Assembly (NCBI GenBank): GCA_964605145.1
Contig: CAZSBG010000013.1
Span: 1-64,000, forward strand
DNA: 64,000 nt
From: CAZSBG01 sp964605145
GTDB taxonomy: Bacteria; Zhuqueibacterota; Zhuqueibacteria; Thermofontimicrobiales; Thermofontimicrobiaceae
Reading direction: 5' to 3'
Shown here: positions 34,183 to 42,025 of the stretch, one piece after another
How the letters are laid out: every line of letters begins with the position of its first letter
Numbering within the stretch: the stretch's first letter is position 1
Translations under genes and position numbers: made by a program
Notes under the pieces: generated by a model
Told to the model about the DNA's origin: nothing
The model's input: the letters and a program-made list of their open reading frames with translations, nothing else
Databases searched by the model: none

Positions 34183-35835
34183 ATGAAACGAACATCCATA
34201 TTTTGTCTGACAATTATACTCATGCTCTCCGCCAGCCTGGTATTCGCAAATGATCCCCCGGAAAGATTCGACTTGAGGGTCGATAGCGGCCGAAGTTATG
34301 TCACATCTGTGAAAGATCAAATCAGCGGAACCTGCTGGACCCACGGCGCCATGGCAGCCATGGAAGGCAATTTAATGAAGACCAAAACCTGGATCGCTGC
34401 CGGCGATAGCGGGGAACCCAACCTGGCCGAATACCATCTCGACTGGTGGAACGGATTCAATCAATTCAACAATGACGACATTGCACCGGCCACCGGTGGA
34501 CTGGAAGTGCACATGGGCGGCGACTATCGCGTGACTTCTGCCTATATTTCCCGCGGCGAGGGCGCTGTGCGCGAACAGGATGGTCAGTCATTCGACACGC
34601 CGCCGGAGCGGTACAGCCTGGACTATCGCATTTACTACGCGCGAGACATCGAGTGGTACAGCCCGGCCACCGGGGAGGATTATATCACGCTCATCAAAAA
34701 CAAAATCATGTCCGAGGGCGTGATGGGCACCTGCATGTTTTATAGCAATAAATACATCAACACCCCGGGTTACACCCATTACCAGCCGGAAAACACATCC
34801 GAAGACCCCAACCATGCCATCGCCATTGTGGGCTGGAACGACGATAAGTTCACCCAGGCGCCACAGCCGGGTGCATGGCTATGCAAGAATAGCTGGGGCC
34901 CGGGATGGGGTAATGACGGCTATTTCTGGATTTCCTACTACGACAAACATGCGACCCGCCACGATGAAATGGGCGCTATCTCGTTCCTGAACGTGGAACC
35001 GTTTCCCTACGATTATGTTTATTACCACGATTACCACGGCTGGCGCGATACCATGCAGGGCTGCGTCGAGGCGTTTAACGCGTTTCTTGCCGGCAGCGAT
35101 GAAATGCTCAAAGCGGTCAGTTTTTTCACGGCTGCCGACGACGTAGGCTTCACCGTTAAAATTTACGACCGGTTCGAAAGCGGCCAGTTGCAGTACGAGC
35201 TGGCCTCGGTCTCCGGCGTTATAAATTACACAGGTTTTCACACCGTCGATTTGCCCTCGCCGGTGGCCCTGACTGCCGGGGATGATTTTTTCATCTACCT
35301 CAGTCTGACCCACGGCGGGCATCCATTCGACCGCACCTCCGAGATCCCGGTGCTGTTGGGCTCCAGCATGAAAGCCACCATCGTGGAATCCATTGCATAC
35401 CCGGGGGAAAGCTATTACAAAAACGGCGGCGACTGGCAGGATTTGTACGACTACGACCTCCATCCCTGGCCCAATGGCACGGCCAATTTTTGCATCAAAG
35501 GGCTGGTCACCTACTCAGGCTCAAGTGACATTGCCCCGGATGAGTCAGGGGTGATTGAAGGCTACGCTTTGGCGCAGAACTATCCCAACCCGTTCAATCC
35601 CACAACGACCATCGGATTCACTGTGCCGGGGGCGGCGCAGGTGGAGCTGAAAATTTACAACCTGTTGGGCGAAGAAATCCGAACCCTGGTGAGCGGCGCC
35701 CGAACCGCCGGCCTCCACACCGCGCAATGGGACGGCCGAAACAACGCCGGGCAACTGGTCAGCTCCGGCGTGTATGTGTACCGGCTTTTTGCCGGGGACC
35801 ATGTGTTGAGCCGCAAGATGATGTTTTTGAGGTAA
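34183..35835 (+). CDS. Papain-like (C1) peptidase with lectin-like domain and T9SS sorting tail
   Basis: 550 residues, signal peptide ending LVFAND, GGAAGGA upstream. Mature enzyme begins almost at once: FDLR, then the catalytic cysteine in SGTCWTHGAMAAMEG (Cys51), the His in NHAIAIVGWND and the Asn in CKNSWGPGWGNDGYFW. No inhibitory propeptide of the I29 type is present. From about residue 270 follows a beta-rich domain like the lectin-like domain of bacterial C1 peptidases. The last 80 residues are a type A T9SS sorting domain with NYPNPFNPTTTIGFTV, LLGEEIRTL and SGVYVYRL. It is therefore exported across the outer membrane and either released or attached to the surface. Confidence 0.93.
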   Translation: MKRTSIFCLTIILMLSASLVFANDPPERFDLRVDSGRSYVTSVKDQISGTCWTHGAMAAMEGNLMKTKTWIAAGDSGEPNLAEYHLDWWNGFNQFNNDDIAPATGGLEVHMGGDYRVTSAYISRGEGAVREQDGQSFDTPPERYSLDYRIYYARDIEWYSPATGEDYITLIKNKIMSEGVMGTCMFYSNKYINTPGYTHYQPENTSEDPNHAIAIVGWNDDKFTQAPQPGAWLCKNSWGPGWGNDGYFWISYYDKHATRHDEMGAISFLNVEPFPYDYVYYHDYHGWRDTMQGCVEAFNAFLAGSDEMLKAVSFFTAADDVGFTVKIYDRFESGQLQYELASVSGVINYTGFHTVDLPSPVALTAGDDFFIYLSLTHGGHPFDRTSEIPVLLGSSMKATIVESIAYPGESYYKNGGDWQDLYDYDLHPWPNGTANFCIKGLVTYSGSSDIAPDESGVIEGYALAQNYPNPFNPTTTIGFTVPGAAQVELKIYNLLGEEIRTLVSGARTAGLHTAQWDGRNNAGQLVSSGVYVYRLFAGDHVLSRKMMFLR

Positions 35836-36106
35836 CGGCAAGCACAGCGTGTTGACGATAATGGAATTCTTTTTTTGAACAAAGGATTGTATGGTTTCGG
35901 GAAGATTGGAATAGTGGAACGATGGAAATATATTTTGAATAATTGAGTGAATTTACTTCCATTTTTCCGGATATAGCTTACGTTAATGATTTCATCCCTG
36001 ACCGAATTTAAAACCGAAAAGCAATCTCAAAATCATCCCGTAGGGATGAAATATTGGTAGAATGCAAAACACCCCTGCGCCATAAAAAACCGAAATTATT
36101 AACAGG

Positions 36107-36349
36107 TTACGTTGAACTATGCGACAAACGTTCCGCTATCCAGATTTTGATGATGGACTGCCTTGCCACGCCCAACCTCTTCGCTTCTTTCTCAAGCGAT
36201 TGAATCATCCAGACAGGAAAGTCCACATTGACACGTTTCTGTTCCCGTCCCGGTCGTTTGGCTTTATCTGTATCCAAAAATTCAGACACATCCTCGCCAT
36301 CATCAAATTTTTTATCGAATTCCTCAGCCTTCATAAATTTCTTTTTCAT
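36107..36349 (-). CDS. BrnA/CopG-like antitoxin, orphan
   Basis: 80 residues. EEFDKKFDDGEDVSEFLD followed by a ribbon-helix-helix-like segment (KRVNVDFPVWMIQSLEKE, GVARQSIIKIWIAERL), the pattern of the type II antitoxins of BrnA/CopG type. These proteins normally bind DNA and neutralise a partner RNase such as BrnT encoded just upstream. No BrnT-like toxin is found; the gene 4 bp upstream encodes a DUF433 protein, another antitoxin-like family. The pair may be the remains of two systems or a pair that works together. Confidence 0.75.
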   Translation of the reverse strand: MKKKFMKAEEFDKKFDDGEDVSEFLDTDKAKRPGREQKRVNVDFPVWMIQSLEKEAKRLGVARQSIIKIWIAERLSHSST

Positions 36350-36353
36350 TCTC

Positions 36354-36668
36354 TCACTTTGAAAGTCGCTCCCGAATTTTATTCACTTCAAAATGTGATT
36401 CGATTTTGTACTGAATTTTCTGCGCAGTTTGCTGATGCTCCTTTAGGTATTCCTCAATCTTTTCCTTATTGTTGAGATAATAACTTACAGCCGCGTAAAC
36501 ATCTGCAAGCTTTAGCACAGGGTACTGATAAACAATTTCCTCACACGCAGCGCCATCTTTGAACGCATGAATAATCGTATCCAATGTTATACGGGTTCCA
36601 CCGATTCTGATAATTCCCAGTGAATCTTGAGCAAAAGGTGGAGGTGTTATATCAATAGAAAATTCCAT
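36354..36668 (-). CDS. DUF433 domain protein
   Basis: 104 residues from the ATG at 36668 (MEFSIDITPPPF). DUF433 features: GIIRIGGTRITLDTIIHAF with the following YPVLKLADVYAAVSYYL helix-turn-helix-like element, then a charged helical tail. DUF433 proteins are usually antitoxins paired with a PIN-like DUF5615 toxin; none is seen here. It lies 4 bp before the BrnA-like gene and is likely cotranscribed. Its last 60 codons are duplicated as a fragment at 37325-37516. Confidence 0.8.
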   Translation of the reverse strand: MEFSIDITPPPFAQDSLGIIRIGGTRITLDTIIHAFKDGAACEEIVYQYPVLKLADVYAAVSYYLNNKEKIEEYLKEHQQTAQKIQYKIESHFEVNKIRERLSK

Positions 36669-36799
36669 TACCAGCAACGCCTTCTTGTTAATGTTTTAAT
36701 TTTTGATTTTTAAGCAGAGCGATAAATTTGACTAGTTTTGGCAAAGAAATTTTTGCAGTTAAAAATATAAAAATAAAATGAAATTATCAAGGTGAAATT

Positions 36800-37177
36800 T
36801 TATAATGTGAAGAAAAGTGGAAAATACTTGAATAATGAATATCGAAATCTGGAACAATCCTGATCCCGAATTTTATTCTTGTCAAAAGTTGAGATTTACC
36901 CGGTAACCCACGGATATGATGACGTCGTATAATCATATTTTTTGCCGTCACTGGCAGTTGTTCGGAAATTCCGAGCAACTGAATCCTCTGTCAGTTCTCC
37001 TTCCTTAAAAATGTTGCTAATATGCTCGCTTGTCGTTGCCTTTGATTTCTGAAACAGTTCACAAAGGTGGGCTTGTGTCAGCCAGACGGTTTCATCTTCG
37101 AGGCGGACGTCAATTTTGATGTGCCCGTCAGGGGTTTTGTAGAGGAGGAGTTGGGATTCCGATTTGATATCATCCAT
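36800..37177 (-). pseudogene. RhuM-family N-terminal fragment, frameshifted
   Basis: Starting at the ATG at 37177 (GGAG upstream) the frame encodes a RhuM-type N-terminus: SESQLLLYKTPDGHIKID, DETVWLTQAHLCELFQ, TSEHISNIFKEGEL and NFRTTASDGKKYD. It then shifts: the frame reads TTSSYPWVTG and stops at 36896, while the next frame of the same bases continues the family as DVIISVGYRVN before it too stops; a third frame carries a degenerate FGIRI stretch where the family has FRIWA. At least two frame disruptions and the loss of the C-terminal part mark it as a decayed gene. RhuM genes are accessory, often near restriction and toxin loci. Confidence 0.8.
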
Positions 37178-37324
37178 CGTTTTTCTCCGCATAATAGCGG
37201 CGTTTCGAAAATAAATTTTCAATGCTTCTGGTTATTGGAGCCAATACAAATTTTGTCTTAATAAATGATTTAGGGACTGGTTGTCCGATCATTTCTTTTC
37301 ATGAATCCAAAAATGAATCATCCT

Positions 37325-37516
37325 TTACTTTTTCCCTTTTTCACACTTTGAAAGTCGATCCCGAATTTTATTCACTTCAAAATGTGATTCGATTTTGAAC
37401 TGAATTTTTTGCGCAGTTTGCTGATGCTCTTCCAGATAAGACTCAACCTTGCCCTTATTATTGAGATAGTAACTTACCGCCGCGTAAACATCTGCGAGCT
37501 TTTGCACAGGGTACTT
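37325..37516 (-). pseudogene. Truncated second copy of the DUF433 gene (3' part only)
   Basis: Encodes YPVQKLADVYAAVSYYLNNK to the end, a near copy of residues about 48-104 of the DUF433 protein at 36354-36668; by eye nucleotide identity is high up to the shared GCACAGGGTACT at 37505-37516. Upstream of that point the reading frame runs on into unrelated sequence, so the apparent 103-residue frame (37325-37636) is a chimera. The break lies just outside the Gabija island, which suggests that insertion or deletion there cut the gene. Confidence 0.8.
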
Positions 37517-37535
37517 TAACAACAAGCGTAACCTG

Positions 37536-37548
37536 CTGCCGCAATTTA
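37536..37548 (+). repeat. Left direct repeat flanking the Gabija island
   Basis: CTGCCGCAATTTA; the right-hand counterpart at 41355-41369 is CTGCCCCGCAATTTA, sharing a perfect CCGCAATTTA and differing by a 2-bp indel. The left copy also forms a GCGTAA/TTACGC stem. Confidence 0.5.
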
Positions 37549-37638
37549 CGCACAGATTTTCAAAAAAAGCACAAAACTTGAATAACAACCAATATTTCAG
37601 AAATCGCACTAGAGCAAAGCAGTTAGGTTGACGCACAG

Positions 37639-37648
37639 GTTAGCTGTT
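37639..37648 (+). repeat. Left inverted repeat of the Gabija island
   Basis: GTTAGCTGTT, 10 bp outside the gajB stop; its exact inverse AACAGCTAAC is at 41331-41340, 13 bp outside the gajA start. Confidence 0.6.
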
Positions 37649-37658
37649 TATTATAGTG

Positions 37659-39413
37659 TTAAGTCGTTATTTTAATTTCTTTAACAATAATATCTTGACC
37701 AAAATATTCTTTCAACTTTTCATTTTTAATATCAATCGGAATGGCAATAGCAAGCTGATGTCTCGGTCTCGACATAGCCACATAAATCATCCGTTGTTTT
37801 TCGTTTGGAAAACCATCTGGCTTATATATGTCGTTTAATGAAATATTTTGACCTTGACTATTGCGACTTAAAAATAAAAGTAAAGTGTCAAAAGTTTTAC
37901 CTTTTACTTGATGTATAGTGGAAATAGGTAATTTTTCTACAGCTTCATTAAAGTTGAATAGTTGGTTAATTGATAGATTGTGTTTTGGTCTCCATGTTCC
38001 TTGTTTTAAATCAAAATTTGGTACTTGGTTTAATTCAAAAACTTCATGTAATTTATTTTGAGCTTGAATAGTCCAATCTGAAAGAGATAGATCGAACTCA
38101 GGCAACGCTTTAATAAATGAAAATATTTTAGCATTTAATTTATAGTCTTTTTTGTATTCAAGTTCAATTTCTTTTTGTTCAGAATAAGTTAAAGTTGGTT
38201 GAATTAATTTCGGTATAATCTTACGGATTCTATTTACTGAATTTTTTATATCATTTATCGATAGTTCACGTTTTGCTAAAATAAGTTGTGATGGAATATT
38301 GGATTTCCAAGGTTCAATTTTGGAACTGCCAAATCCTAAAATTTTGTTTAGCAAATTTTTCCCACGAACAACAATTTGATTGTGTTTAAATTCTTTTACA
38401 AAATCCAAATAATAATCAATAACATCTTTTTCATTGTTGTCCAGATATTTTATAATAAGAATAGGTCGGTTTTTAGTAGCCAAAGATGAATTTATTTCTA
38501 TATCATCGTTACGAAAAATATTGTAGCTATCAATAATTGTCTTATTAGAACGTCTACAATAAGTATAATTTAAAGGATTCCAACTATCTGTTTTAGTATA
38601 TTTATTGAGAAATAAATCTGGTCTTGCTTCTCTCCATTCATAAAGGCTTTGAAATGGATCACCAACTATTTCAATATTGTCCAAACCCAATTCAATAAGT
38701 CTGTCAAAAATTGCATAATGAATTTCAGAAGTGTCTTGAGCTTCATCGAGGATAATTAATGGGTATCTTTTAGCTACTGTCTCTCCAACTCTTGGATGCT
38801 TTTTTAATAGCTCTACTGCAACAAAGGATGCATCATTGTTTGTTAAAAATCCATTAGCAAATTGCCATTTTTTCAATTCACTACAATATAAATTAAAAGT
38901 CTCTTCCTTAACATTTGAATAGTTAGGGACATTACTATTAAACAAAAAATTCTCGTCCAATGTTATATCTATTGTGGACGGTGGATAAGAAAAATGAATA
39001 TGTTTACCATTTTTCATTTTAAATTTTCTATTCCACTTATTTCTCCAAATATCATCTAAATCATTAGAATTATCTAAGATTTTTGGTCTCTTAATTTGCT
39101 TAACAAGTAAGTGATAATTTGGCAAGACAATATATTGATTAATAAAACTATCAATCGTAGATACGATATGAGGATATTTAATACTGTTTCCAGAGAATGA
39201 TTTAAATTTATTATTAATTTCATCTTTCGCTATATTTGTAAAAGAAAGACAGGCAACACCAGAAAATTTGTTATATTTCTTCTCTACTTCTTTAATTAGA
39301 CTTTGCAATTTAAATGCAATAGAAGTAGTTTTTCCACTTCCAGGACATGCATTTAAAATTACTTTACCCCGAGATTCAATATAGGCATCTATTTCTTCAT
39401 TTCTTTCAAACAT
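37659..39413 (-). CDS. gajB: Gabija protein GajB, UvrD-like helicase
   Basis: 584 residues, a little longer than typical GajB. UvrD/Rep-type motifs are all present: Walker A LNACPGSGKTTSIAFKL (about 20-36), Walker B LIILDEAQDTSE, motif III-like DPFQSLYEWR, motif V IHQVKGKTFDTLLLF and motif VI YVAMSRPRHQLAI. It follows gajA by 2 bp, the standard Gabija order on one transcript. In studied systems GajB hydrolyses (d)NTPs and senses DNA ends, and with GajA forms a large complex that blocks phages. The gene is far more AT-rich than the flanking chromosome, a sign of horizontal transfer. Apparently intact. Confidence 0.9.
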   Translation of the reverse strand: MFERNEEIDAYIESRGKVILNACPGSGKTTSIAFKLQSLIKEVEKKYNKFSGVACLSFTNIAKDEINNKFKSFSGNSIKYPHIVSTIDSFINQYIVLPNYHLLVKQIKRPKILDNSNDLDDIWRNKWNRKFKMKNGKHIHFSYPPSTIDITLDENFLFNSNVPNYSNVKEETFNLYCSELKKWQFANGFLTNNDASFVAVELLKKHPRVGETVAKRYPLIILDEAQDTSEIHYAIFDRLIELGLDNIEIVGDPFQSLYEWREARPDLFLNKYTKTDSWNPLNYTYCRRSNKTIIDSYNIFRNDDIEINSSLATKNRPILIIKYLDNNEKDVIDYYLDFVKEFKHNQIVVRGKNLLNKILGFGSSKIEPWKSNIPSQLILAKRELSINDIKNSVNRIRKIIPKLIQPTLTYSEQKEIELEYKKDYKLNAKIFSFIKALPEFDLSLSDWTIQAQNKLHEVFELNQVPNFDLKQGTWRPKHNLSINQLFNFNEAVEKLPISTIHQVKGKTFDTLLLFLSRNSQGQNISLNDIYKPDGFPNEKQRMIYVAMSRPRHQLAIAIPIDIKNEKLKEYFGQDIIVKEIKITT

Positions 39414-39415
39414 GT

Positions 39416-41317
39416 TTAGCCCAATAGGTGATCAATTGCTTCAACAATATATTCTGGAATGACTAATTTCTGTTTTGCATCGTCTAAATGATCTGAAATA
39501 TATGATGCAAATTCTTGAGCGAATTCTGCTTTTGATGGAAAAATTTTCCATAGTAATAATGCAATTTTAAATCTTTGCTTATCATTTAAACTATCGTTAG
39601 GTATCTGAGATATGTAATGTTCGATTTGATTGATTTTATCTTCACAGATTGATTGTAGATATGCTACCAGAAAGTTATCTGTGAATCTATTTTTTTCAAT
39701 TCCAACATTATGTAGTGATAACTCAAACTCAAAAGTTTTTTTTGCAGATTTTATAAGTATATCATCAATATTATTTTTTACCAAATTTAAATTATTGATA
39801 CGACTGCTGACATTAGCAGATGTAATATTCGTATATAGCTCATCCAATTTTTGATAGTCATTTTCAACTAAATTATTAAAAGAATAATCAGCTTTTTTTG
39901 AATCAGGATATTCATCGTTGTCAGTCAGTATTGATATTTTTTTAGGAATTCTTTTTTCTTTGTTTACGGAATTAAATAGATGCAAAAATGGATAAAAGGA
40001 TGTACCTTTTACATTAACTAATTCAATTCTATAATCATCAATTGAAAAATCAAGTGTATTGCAAAAAGCTGGGATTAATAATTCTTCAGTAATACCTTCG
40101 ACTAATAAAACTCCTTTTGCAAAGAACAATTGTGATTTAGTAACATCAATATATCTTTCAAGTTGCTTTTTTCTATTTAAAAAATCTTTATCCTTTAACT
40201 TATAATTATTTGCATGATTCTCGACAATTTCTTCAGTTTCTCTTTTTAGAAAACATTCATCAATCTTATAAGCACTCTCATCTAATAAAATTAAGTTCTC
40301 AAATTTCACTTTCGATGTTAGTGTCGGCGAATGAGAAGTGATGAATAATTGGCTGTTCTTTTGCTTATTTGTGTTTTTTAAAAAATTATAAAGATTTAAT
40401 TGTAATTGCGGATGTAAATGCGCTTCTGGTTCTTCGATTAGAAGTGCATAATGAGATATTTTATCATCTTTTATTCTTTCATTTATATCACTCAAAACAG
40501 TTGCTATATAAATCATATTATTAAAACCAAGACTGTTTTGGTATAAATTAAATCCATCACCTTCTAAAGATTTTCGATTATGTGGTAAAAAAGGTTTGAT
40601 TGAATTAACTATATAATCAATATTTGCTTGTTCTATTATCAATCCGATTTTATTATCTGAAAATTCTTTAAATATTTCTTCCAAATTCTCATTAATATTC
40701 TTTCGTGTGGTTTTTACTTCATTTTGGTTTAACAAATTTGTATTTGTATTTTCAATTATTGTCTTAAAATTGTCCTGAGTTTGATTTCTGGATATCATCC
40801 GTTTTATTACTTTTCCCAATAAATTATTTCTCGTATTTGACAAATCCCTTGTGCTATCTCTCAAAGCTCCTAAATAATAATGTTGAAAAAGCTCAAATGT
40901 TTTATAATCCGCCTTTTGTCCATCTCCGATACCTGTAGTAAAACTTAATAATGGATATTTATCTTCTCTTCTTTCGTAATTAATTGTAATTTTAGCATAA
41001 TCATCATCTGGATTATTGGTGATGACCAAATACTCATAAAAAGCACCTTTTTGATCATCTGACAAGTTTTTAAATGTATATGAAATTTCAAAAAAATCAG
41101 AGATAGTTTTGTTTTTACTATCTACATAAAAATCTTCATTGTTTATGGAAATATCTTTTTGTGGTTTCCCGAGGTTATATAGAATCCTAATAGCATCAAT
41201 TAGAGCTGTTTTATTTTTGCCATTTTCCCCAATGATAATATTAATATCTTCGGAAAATTCTACTTTTAATTTTTCAATGCCTTTGTAATTCTTTATTTCA
41301 ATTTTTGATAAATACAT
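39416..41317 (-). CDS. gajA: Gabija protein GajA, OLD-family ATPase/TOPRIM nuclease
   Basis: 633 residues. N-terminal ABC-type ATPase: Walker A IIIGENGKNKTALIDAI (about 28-44), then the Walker B ALLIEEPEAHLHPQ (291-304) and the ITSHSPTL switch. The C-terminal TOPRIM domain has VLLVEGITEELLIP (Glu407) and SILTDNDEYPD (Asp466, Asp468), the metal-binding residues of OLD nucleases, so the nuclease looks active. Known GajA proteins are sequence-specific nicking endonucleases inhibited by nucleotides, acting with GajB. AAAAGGA precedes the ATG. Very low G+C by eye, like gajB. Together the two genes form a complete Gabija system. Confidence 0.92.
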   Translation of the reverse strand: MYLSKIEIKNYKGIEKLKVEFSEDINIIIGENGKNKTALIDAIRILYNLGKPQKDISINNEDFYVDSKNKTISDFFEISYTFKNLSDDQKGAFYEYLVITNNPDDDYAKITINYERREDKYPLLSFTTGIGDGQKADYKTFELFQHYYLGALRDSTRDLSNTRNNLLGKVIKRMISRNQTQDNFKTIIENTNTNLLNQNEVKTTRKNINENLEEIFKEFSDNKIGLIIEQANIDYIVNSIKPFLPHNRKSLEGDGFNLYQNSLGFNNMIYIATVLSDINERIKDDKISHYALLIEEPEAHLHPQLQLNLYNFLKNTNKQKNSQLFITSHSPTLTSKVKFENLILLDESAYKIDECFLKRETEEIVENHANNYKLKDKDFLNRKKQLERYIDVTKSQLFFAKGVLLVEGITEELLIPAFCNTLDFSIDDYRIELVNVKGTSFYPFLHLFNSVNKEKRIPKKISILTDNDEYPDSKKADYSFNNLVENDYQKLDELYTNITSANVSSRINNLNLVKNNIDDILIKSAKKTFEFELSLHNVGIEKNRFTDNFLVAYLQSICEDKINQIEHYISQIPNDSLNDKQRFKIALLLWKIFPSKAEFAQEFASYISDHLDDAKQKLVIPEYIVEAIDHLLG

Positions 41318-42025
41318 TATTTTTCCTTTTAACAGCTAACATGATACTATTAGTCTGCCCCGCAATTTAAGTTGCTCCTATATAATGGAATAAAATGGCT
41401 ATATACAGCCATTCATTTATTAGCAGGTAATAGAAAAATATTCTATTGAAGAAATATTTTACTCAAACGATTACTACAGACCAAGATATATGAAAAATTG
41501 AATTGACAATTGGTGAAAGATAAAACTAAAACTATGGACTGTCCGCGAATAAAGATAAACAATTCAATTATACAACAAACCCACAAAAATGTCAAGACAA
41601 AAATCAAATTTTCTGCGATTCATTCCTTTTTGAAAATTTTATTCTGCGTCACCAAACGCTTTTACATATTTTGTCACTTTTCCCTTGTATTTTTCAAAGA
41701 ATCCTTTTATAATGGGTGTGTATAAAAGCTAATTTTATTTCTCGTTCCTGCGCTCCGCGTGGGAAAGGGTTTGTGCAGACTCAACGTTTTGTATTTCCTC
41801 TTGCAGCGACTTCAGGAGAGAACATCATGGTTCGACTCCGCTCACCATAACGTCCTTCGGACGTTCGTTTTTCTCGTTCACACGGTCTGCGCGGGAACGA
41901 ATTTTGTGGACGCTCTGCGTCTTGCACGGGAGATAAACAGCGCGGATCGTCGCGCGGCCGCTCCCACGGAGACTATGGGAGCGAGAAAGAAAATCAGATA
42001 AACAAAATTTTTAATGGAGGCAAAC
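41318..42025. other. Intergenic region: right edge of Gabija island and dispersed repeats
   Basis: The first 60 bp hold the island's right-hand repeats. An AT-rich stretch without a convincing gene follows to about 41740. From 41741 to 41990 lies a patchwork of TTCCTGCGCTCCGCGTGGGAA, ACGTCCTTCGGACGT and GGTCTGCGCGGGAACGA pieces, i.e. several copies of the same palindromic repeat type seen near 9445. Confidence 0.65.
41331..41369. repeat. Right boundary repeats of the Gabija island
   Basis: AACAGCTAAC (41331-41340) is the exact inverse of the repeat at 37639-37648; CTGCCCCGCAATTTA (41355-41369) is the direct counterpart of the element at 37536-37548. Confidence 0.55.

Noticed and set aside
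37525..37634. Integron attC site at the left edge of the Gabija island
   Set aside because: GTTAGGT fits the core-site pattern but the opposite GCGTAAC does not, and no integrase or further cassettes are present; reported only as boundary repeats.
37325..37636. Intact 103-residue gene
   Set aside because: Only the 3' part matches DUF433; the first 40 codons are unrelated sequence joined at the break point, so it is annotated as a truncated copy.
41827..41850. tRNA-like T-arm GGTTCGACTCC with ACCA
   Set aside because: No matching acceptor, D or anticodon arms are upstream; the word belongs to the dispersed palindromic repeat.
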